This document shows positions 57,709 to 64,000 of a stretch of 64,000 nucleotides of DNA, one piece after another (position 1 is the stretch's first letter; the number at the start of each line of letters is the position of its first letter). The notes below the pieces were generated by a model. The model worked only from the letters and a program-made list of their open reading frames with translations, did not search any database and was not told the DNA's origin. The translations under genes were made by a program, and so were the position numbers. The stretch spans positions 83,187,106-83,251,105 of the forward strand of contig NW_023601104.1 in NCBI RefSeq assembly GCF_014898055.3, read 5' to 3'. Origin of the DNA: Talpa occidentalis (Eukaryota > Chordata > Mammalia > Eulipotyphla > Talpidae).

Positions 57709-58391
57709 CTAACTGATATTTCAATGAAAACATATTTACTGTCTCCCATGCATCTATTCTTGATTTCCTACAGAAAACCTAAACTTTTCAATCATGAAAA
57801 ATACATTTGTTATTTACAAAGGTAGAGTTATCAACAAAGGTTCATGATCTTATATTTATATTAAAATGCAATAACTCAATCATGAAAACTCTTTGACCAT
57901 CCCTGTTGGTGCAAAGTGAAGATTTCTGCACTGAAATCTTCTGTCATTTCGCCCCCTGGTGGCACCACAAAATTAGATCATGTGCTCAGGCACCATTTCT
58001 GCCTTACAGTGGAAGAAAGGCTACCAGGAAATATACCACTACTTTCTGCCAGATAATACTGACTTTATATTATGAAACATAAATAGATTTATAAAGTTTG
58101 GCTGTCTGACATTTTAGAAGTCTTGGTCCTCCTGCAAACCAAAATATGTCAAACATAAAATAATAATACCTGTTTTTTAGCCACCTCTGATTCAAGTGAA
58201 TAGAAATATAGGGCATCTCTTTAACAATTGTCTAATTTTCCCTTGCTATTATTTACTCCAGTTAGTGCATTTTCCCTGACTTGAATTAAACAACCCTGTC
58301 TTTACAACTGACAGAAACTTTTAGTATTTAAAGCTTTTCTATAACTAATTTTCCCAAGCACTGCTATCTCATATAAAAGTGCATTGTTAGG
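57709..58391. other. Unassigned DNA containing a CTCF-type site
   Basis: About 680 bases between two SINEs. Apart from the CTCF-like motif at 57951-57963 I recognise nothing. Confidence 0.5.
57951..57963 (-). promoter_or_regulatory. CTCF-type binding core
   Basis: GCCCCCTGGTGGC on the plus strand, i.e. GCCACCAGGGGGC on the minus strand, is an exact match to the classic CTCF core, with a CpG just outside (57950-57951). It is not inside a SINE copy. CTCF sites with this core commonly act as insulators or loop anchors, with orientation setting loop direction. The outer flanks match only partly, so occupancy must be measured. Confidence 0.7.
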
Positions 58392-58644
58392 GTGCCTCCC
58401 CGGTGGTGCATTGGTTGAGCACTGGGCTGCAAAGCTGCCCACAGCCGCTGCAGTGCAGGTTCAATCCCCAGCCACTGGCGAGGGTCCCACATGGTGTGCA
58501 GAACTCCCCTGCCACGCCTGCTGCTCCCCTCAGCTGTGTACTTCGTCAGTTTGCCTGTTCTGCTCCCCGCTCTGGTGAATTCTCTCACCCTCCCGCATTT
58601 CTGATTGTACCCAGTGCTTGTATAAATAAATAAATCTTAAAAAG
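58392..58644 (+). mobile_element. tRNA-derived SINE copy 21
   Basis: Head GTGCCTCCCCGGTGGTGCA, box B-like GGTTCAATCCC, subtype ending 'gtacccagtgcttgtataaa'. The target duplication AAAAGTGCATTGTTAGG (17 bases) at 58375-58391 and 58646-58662 is perfect, so the insertion is recent by this measure. Confidence 0.95.
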
Positions 58645-58662
58645 CAAAAGTGCATTGTTAGG

Positions 58663-60164
58663 AATGCATAATTCAACCTATAATACCTTGTGAAAAGCTT
58701 AACTTTAATTATACAGCTTCTGTGAAGAGTCCTATGTGTTACCCTTGACCTTCCAGACATTCCTACTCAGACCCTCTTCCAACACTAAACATCTGCTCTT
58801 GACTTCCTTACATCTGTGCCTTGTAGCCAATGGCCCTACACACTTGCCTAAAGGTTTCTGTTACATCGTTCTCCCAACACAAAATTTGGTCATTAATTAT
58901 TAGAAAAAATATTAAAAATTATCATACATTTTAGTGATCGCATTATTATTAGACAGACCTCCGGTCAGCTACTCTCCTCATGATATCATTCACATTTCAA
59001 CAGAGATTAATTTTGCGTCCGTCAAATCAGCTCACTGGAGGTCTACTTGAATTGATATCAATCATTTAAATGTGGTGTGGCCTTGTGGGATTCAAATTAG
59101 TCTAAATGATAATTGAGCTTCTCTATTCCCAGAATTTGGTACCCCTGGTCTTTATTTTCCTCATTGGTGCAGAGACAGAAGCAAAATCAGTGATAAAGAG
59201 CAATGCCTGTTCATGCAGTCAGTTCTAGGCCAACAAGGGTAAAATGATACTATATTTTCACAAACGTTTTCCAATAACTACTTGCTGGCTTATCAAGTTA
59301 GGCAGTAATTATTGGTAACAGGAAACATGCTTGAATTCAAACCTTTATTAAATAAGAATTTGTTTTCCCTGCTTGCTTTATACTTAAACAAATTATCCTA
59401 TTTATATCTACTTAAACATTTCCTTTGTTCCAGACTCTCTTATAAAGACAAATGAGCATTTGCTAACAGACACACAATAGTAATTCCTTTTTCATATTTA
59501 AAATTCCTGGAAAACATTTTACATTGAAAGGAGAGTCCATAATTGCTGAGACAACAAACCTATATAAACAAAACCTTCATTTTGTGTATGTGACATGCTG
59601 TATCATGAGTGTTTAGAAATTGTCTGAGAATCATCTGGTCCATGTCTTCATGCAAATGGAGAAAGGAATACATGGATGATTGCTTTATGTTACTCTAGTA
59701 AATACCTCTGTTCCCGTAAGACCAGCAATAACAGTCATCTGGTGGGGTTGTGGTGGTGACAGGAGTTACAAGTTGTCCCATAACAAGATAATGTGTACAT
59801 ATTCCCAGAAACTAGCATTTTTCCATAATCTGTTTTTGCTAAAGTTGTGACATTTAATGGGCTATTGCCCAAGCTTTTGCAGTGATATTCTAATTAACTC
59901 ACATTCCCCCAGTGATTCTATTATTACAGATGGAAGTCATATTTCATGTACTAATACCCAACTCTTAGCCAGAGGTTGAGAAATCTAGACTATGTGTCAA
60001 AATTCCAGTTCAATATTCATGTAGCTATTAAGATGCTAAGGCAGGTGATGAAAGGACATCAGCATTCTTGCCTGGTCAGTCACCAACATGTACTATAACA
60101 TGGCATTTCTTTTCTCATTCCAGGGGGAAATAAATGAAACGACTTGAATGTCTTGCAATTTCAG
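58663..60164. other. Unassigned DNA with candidate conserved segment 58880-59110
   Basis: About 1.5 kb. The 58880-59110 part has CATTAATTATTAG, 'gagattaattttgcgtccgt', retained CpGs and 'attgatatcaatcattt', all suggestive of a homeodomain-rich conserved noncoding element. No gene or repeat recognised in the rest. Confidence 0.4.
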
Positions 60165-60330
60165 AGCTAAAAAAGGCCTCAGAAATACCATAATAATTGA
60201 TTTTAATATTTGCACAAGGAGGAAGTCTTACATACTGGATACTGGGAAGATTAAATGAGATAGTATAGTGAATATGCATAGAATAGTGTGGATCCAATAT
60301 AAGTGTTCTGTAAAGGTAGCTGTTTTATAG
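60165..60330 (+). mobile_element. MIR SINE 3' half, sense
   Basis: 'actgggaagattaaatgaga', 'tagaatagtgtggatccaat' and 'ataagtgttctgtaaaggta' correspond in order to the MIR end (gaggattaaatgag...agaacagtgcctggcacatagtaagcgctcaataaat). Confidence 0.55.
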
Positions 60331-60959
60331 GTTAGGGAACAGGCGTAGTTGTGTTAGTGCTTTTCAATGTCATATAAATTTGTCATCAAATCATCAACCC
60401 TGGACTTCTAGTGTTCTTTGAGACTCACCTTGGAGAGATGAGTAAAAATCTGCTTAGTTTCAGACATAATAGACAAAATATTTCTGGAAAAGTTTATTAC
60501 CATAGATTCATTCAAATTTTGTTTGCTTAACCCAGTTAGAATGAATCAATAGTTTGATACTAGTTTTGATCTTTAGACCAAAAATTAAATCTTACAAATT
60601 CTTCAGATTCCATCATCATGAAGTCCGTATTTCATCCAGTTCATATATTTCTAGAAGACTTGTTTTTATTTCTAAATAAAAAGACTTGTTTTTATTTCTA
60701 GACCACTTGTTTTTATTTCTAAATACAAAACTTCATTGATTATAATTATTTAAACTATTTATTTAGTATATTCATATTAGAATAATAAGCCAATAATTCA
60801 GAACCTATTGTGCATTGTGCACAATTATTAGTTCACTTCCCAGATATTCAGTACCTACTCTTTGCTCTACTGGACTCACCAAGTGCGATCAAAGCTGAGA
60901 GGTTATCTCTTGATAAACACAGGAGGGCTGCACAGTGAGTAGATGATCAATTGGATAAA
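60331..60959. other. Unassigned AT-rich DNA with a minisatellite
   Basis: About 630 bases; only the three-copy tandem repeat at 60650-60727 stands out. Confidence 0.5.
60650..60727. repeat. Three-copy tandem repeat, about 25-bp unit
   Basis: ACTTGTTTTTATTTCTA occurs three times, at about 60658, 60683 and 60705, with spacers AATAAAAAG and GACC. Units are close to identical, so the expansion looks recent. Confidence 0.9.
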
Positions 60960-60972
60960 AGAGTAGGATTTG

Positions 60973-61248
60973 GGCCTCCCCTGGTGGCGCAGGCGGTTGA
61001 GTGCAGCACTGTGAAGCTGTCCGCAGACTCTGCAGCACCAGTTCCATCCCAGCCAACCCGCAAGGGTCCTACATGGCAGGGCAGACCTCCTGTCTCGCCT
61101 ACTGCTCCCCTCAGCAGTGTATTTCGTCAGTCTGCCTGTTCTGTTCCCCTCTCTGTCTCTGGTGAATCCTCTCACCCTCCTGCATATCTGGCCTGTACCC
61201 TGGTTCTTGTATAAAATAAACAAATCTTTAAAAAAAAAAAAAAAAGGA
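60973..61248 (+). mobile_element. tRNA-derived SINE copy 22
   Basis: Head GGGCCTCCCCTGGTGGCGCAG with box A-like TGGCGCAGGCGG (one extra base). Mixed subtype features in the body, with tail AAAATAAACAAATCTTT then a 15-A run. Target duplication AGAGTAGGATTT/GGAGTAGGATTC at about 60960-60971 and 61247-61258. Confidence 0.93.
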
Positions 61249-61263
61249 GTAGGATTCAAAAAT

Positions 61264-61292
61264 GGTCTCTTAGTAACCAAAACAAAGAGACC
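61264..61292. other. 8-bp inverted repeat at the L1 edge
   Basis: GGTCTCTT (61264-61271) and AAGAGACC (61285-61292) are perfectly complementary, placed just before the recognisable start of the young L1. Possibly part of the L1 or of its 5' junction. Confidence 0.6.
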
Positions 61293-61294
61293 CC

Positions 61295-62258
61295 CCCACA
61301 CTGATTGGGAGAAAAATTTTTGCACACAACACTACTGATAAAGGACTGATCACAAAAATCTACAAAGAGCTGGAGAGACTCAACAAAAACAAAGAAAATA
61401 ATCCAGTCAAAAAATGAAAAATGGGCAGAAGAGCTAAAAAGAAACTTCTCCAAAAAGGAAATGCAAATGGCCAACAGACATATGAAAAAATGTTCAACAT
61501 CACCTGTAATCAGGGAAATGCAAATCAAAACTACAATGAGATACCACGTTACACCAGTGAGAATGGCACATATTAAAAAAAAAACTACCAACAACAAATA
61601 CTGGTGAGGATATGGAGAAAAAGGAACTCTCCTGCACTGCTGGTAGGAGTGCAAACTGTATCCAACCACTATTGAGAGCTGTGTGGAGGTTCCTCAATCT
61701 GCTAAAAATGGAGCTTCCATATGATCCAGCAATTCCACCCCTAGGTATTTACCCAAAGGACACAAAAACATTAATTCAAAAGGGCACCTGCACCCCTATG
61801 TTTATAGCAGCACTATTTACAATAGCTAAGCTATGGAAAGAATCCAAATGCCCAAAAATAGATGACTGGATCAAGAAGATGTGGTATATATACACAACGG
61901 AACATTACTCAGCAATCAAAAAAGATAAACTCATGCAGTTTGCAGCAACATGGATGGAGCTAGAAGGGCTCATGCTCAGTGAAATAAGCCAGAAAGAAAA
62001 AGAAAAATACCTGATGGTCCTACCCATAGCAGGAATTTAGAAAATCTAAATAAGGGATCAGGAAAAAGACTAATTATAATAAAGGAAAAATCAAAATCAA
62101 CAAGCAACTATAAACCAGAGACACACTACAGGGGGGAAAGAAGAGTAGGATCAAAACAAGGGTGGTGGGAATTGTACAGGGACTATAACCAAGATGAAAA
62201 TGCATACATTGTACAAAATTGGAAAATGATATAAAAAATATATAAAAGAAAAAAAAAA
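61295..62258 (+). mobile_element. Young 5'-truncated LINE-1, longest copy, variant II
   Basis: About 960 bases covering roughly the last 240 codons of ORF2 and the variant II 3' UTR. Readable stretches include 'aatgcaaatcaaaactacaa' (61518) and, in the frame 61612-62040, [17 protein letters not shown] and ATWMELEGLMLSEISQ. A one-base insertion near 61660 ('aactgtatccaacc' where the 20.3-kb copy has 'aactggtccaacc') breaks the frame. It ends in an A-tail at about 62248-62258. No endonuclease or RT catalytic domain is included. Confidence 0.93.
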
Positions 62259-62518
62259 CCAGAATATCTTAATCAGTGTTTCTGCTAATAATCCAAACCT
62301 CTTGCTTTATCTGTGTCCATATTCATTTGTCAAATGTTCATTAAAATGATTTACATAGTGTCCCATATAATATCAGTGAATCATATAACACCTTATGATT
62401 GTTTAGAAGAAAATAGTGAATTTCTTATAATTAACTTTTTAATGTCCATATAGTCCTTTAACATTGCCAAGAATATTCTACAGAAAAAACCTACAGACCT
62501 CTCCATTTCTCTCCTCCC

Positions 62519-62781
62519 CTTAAAGATTTATTTATTTATACAAGAGCTGGGGTACAGGCCAGAGGCATGGGAGGGTGAGAGAATTCACCAGAGAGAGAGA
62601 GGGGAGTTGAACAGGTAGATGACCAAAAACACTGCTGAGGGGAGCAGCGGGGGAGAGACAGGAGAGGTCTGCTGCGCCATGTGGGAATCTCCCCGGCCGG
62701 CTGGGAATCAAACCCATGCCACAGAGGCAGTGGACAGCTTCACAGCGCTGCACTCAACCTGCCACGCCACCGGGGAGGCCC
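62519..62781 (-). mobile_element. tRNA-derived SINE copy 23
   Basis: Antisense full-length copy. Head complement CCACCGGGGAGGCCCC, with CpG retained. Target similarity TCCCCTTA/CCCCTTA on both sides. Body has a GAGAGAGA expansion near 62593-62601. Confidence 0.93.
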
Positions 62782-63073
62782 CCCTTAGTTAACATCTTAC
62801 CTGACTATATCTTCTCATGACTTACTCTCAGTTTTCTAGTCAGGCAATGACTAGGATGGGACTATGTCAGTCACCATCAAGACACATTGCTTAGTCCAAA
62901 ATAATTCAACTCCAAAATTACCTGCAGCATAAGCAGGCTAAGGAATAATCTGCTTAATAGCAAATTTTACTCCAACATTCAACTTAATCTGACTCTCCAG
63001 TTCTCCCAGCCCCCAAGTCACTTACTTGGTAACAATTCTTCCCCCATACATGGATACGATAGGCCCAAGGTAG
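62782..63073. other. Unassigned non-coding DNA
   Basis: About 290 bases, nothing recognised. It ends in the target site of the following L1. Confidence 0.5.
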
Positions 63074-63090
63074 TGTACATGCTCTTTTCT

Positions 63091-63463
63091 TTTTTTTTTT
63101 CTTATTTATTTATTTATTTATTTACTTACTTACTTACTTGTTTACTTATTAACATGTATGACTTGGCTTCTGGTTCAGGTTTTTTTTTTTTGCTTATTTT
63201 TTTTTATTTTTAATTTTTTTAATAATAAATTTTATTTTTATATTCCCCATACAATTGCAACCCCCTATTTTGACCCCAATCCCTCCCCTCCCGCCCTCTA
63301 CCCCCCATAGAGTGTCTCTGGTTCATAGTTTTTTTGTTGATTTTGATTTTCACTTTCTTATAGTTATTCATTTTCCTGGCCCCTTATTTAAGTTTTCTAG
63401 ATTCTTGCTGTGAGTGAGACCATCCGGTATTTTTCTTTTTCTTTTTGGCTTATTTCGCTGAGC
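63091..63463 (-). mobile_element. Young LINE-1 3' end, antisense, variant I, with probable 3' transduction
   Basis: A perfect 17-base duplication TGTACATGCTCTTTTCT at 63074-63090 and 63464-63480 delimits the insertion. From the right, in antisense: the last few ORF2 codons, then the 3' UTR (variant I, with C-rich strand 63283-63307 keeping the quadruplex pattern), then a T-run at about 63179-63225. On the left lie some 77 bases of non-L1 DNA (63102-63178) with TTTA and CTTA repeats, then a second T-run (63091-63100). Two A-tails with unique DNA between them inside one duplication is the signature of L1 3' transduction. Confidence 0.85.
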
Positions 63464-63481
63464 TGTACATGCTCTTTTCTG

Positions 63482-63870
63482 CCTGAAACTTCTTCCCCAA
63501 AATATTTACATGACTATACCTTTAAATCTTTGCTTATATCTCACCTCTTCGATAAAATCATTCTTGGCAATCCATTCTGAAATTGTTACAACACAATCCT
63601 GATATTATCTCTTTCTTTCTCTCTCTCTCTCACACACACATGCATACACACACACACCCCACCTGTTTCATAGTTATTCTTCTTCAGAGCTATTACCAGC
63701 AAACAACATACTCTATATTTGACTATATATTTGATTGATCAATTTGTTTATTTGCCCCTCCCACAGAAAGTAAACTGCAAAGAATAGGGAGTTTTCTGGG
63801 TATATTATTACTAAATCCTAAAAGAGTATATAGCACACTCTAGACATTCAGTCAATATTTTAAGAAAATG
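63482..63870 (+). mobile_element. L2 3' end, sense, split by the young L1
   Basis: 'tcacctcttcgataaaatca' followed by 'ttcttggcaatccattctga', 'ttcatagttattcttcttca', 'agctattaccagcaaacaac' and 'gaaagtaaactgcaaagaat' follows the L2 terminus order closely. The 17-base target site of the young L1 lies at its left edge, and a (CT)n(CA)n tract expanded inside it. Confidence 0.75.
63611..63659. repeat. (CT)n(CA)n microsatellite
   Basis: TCTCT/TTCT tract (63611-63630) passing into CACACA with a TGCATA interruption. Compound dinucleotide tract inside the L2 fossil. Confidence 0.92.
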
Positions 63871-64000
63871 TCAATCTCTCTAGACTTCTTTTGCTTCCAT
63901 ACACTGAGGTTGGGAATGACAATTCCTGTTGACATCAACTCATAGGTAAATTTCTCTAATCACTAAAATGCTTCATAACCCATCTCCATTTATCATACTT

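Noticed and set aside
61264..61292. Hairpin as a regulatory element
   Set aside because: Eight base pairs at the junction of an L1 copy; most simply part of the element or coincidence.
61612..62040. 142-codon opening resembling reverse transcriptase
   Set aside because: It is the C-terminal end of L1 ORF2 in a truncated, frameshifted copy, without the catalytic domains; not a host gene.

Overview
The window is mammalian nuclear DNA and looks like a gene desert or a very large intron. I find no credible protein-coding exon, no functional RNA gene and no CpG island. Every open reading frame longer than about 60 codons is a shadow of a transposon, an L1 fragment or a chance opening in AT-rich DNA. 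The organism is a placental mammal: MIR, L2, L1M, hAT-Charlie and retroviral LTR fossils are all present. About 23 copies of one lineage-specific tRNA-derived SINE (about 260 bp) carry a box A of the form TGGCGCAGNGG, a box B of the form GGTTCGATCCC, and an AATAAATAAATCTTT tail. That tail is the arrangement of T+ class SINEs (polyadenylation signal plus pol III terminator). I cannot match the SINE to a named family with certainty. A laurasiatherian, possibly a bat of the horseshoe/leaf-nosed group, is my best guess at low confidence.

Layout. 1-4570: one old antisense L1, split by a young SINE and by an antisense LTR. That LTR is itself split by a younger ERV1-like provirus remnant, giving three levels of nesting. 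4571-12041: mostly unassigned DNA with L2 pieces, a (TA)n tract and an L1ME-type 3' end. 12042-32105: the SINE-rich half, with 16 copies, seven of them packed into 22.4-26.2 kb, plus young 5'-truncated L1 3' ends at 20.3, 21.8 and 27.3 kb. 30790-33625: an old sense L1 with a hAT fossil and a SINE in it, an ancient unplaced repeat, and a young antisense L1. 35860-36310: an AT palindromic tract beside a small GC-richer island. 37385-38985: hAT and L2 fossils. 39260-57440: a SINE-poor stretch of 18 kb with a single young SINE, holding several segments that read like conserved noncoding DNA. 57440-64000: SINEs return, with a strong CTCF-type core at 57951, a young L1 at 61.3 kb, and at 63.1 kb an L1 that appears to carry a 3' transduction.

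Nothing here forms a pathway. Function, if any, would be regulatory: the CTCF-type site, the candidate conserved segments, and pol III or G-quadruplex signals carried in by the SINEs and L1s. All family assignments are from reading the sequence against remembered consensus features, not from a database search.
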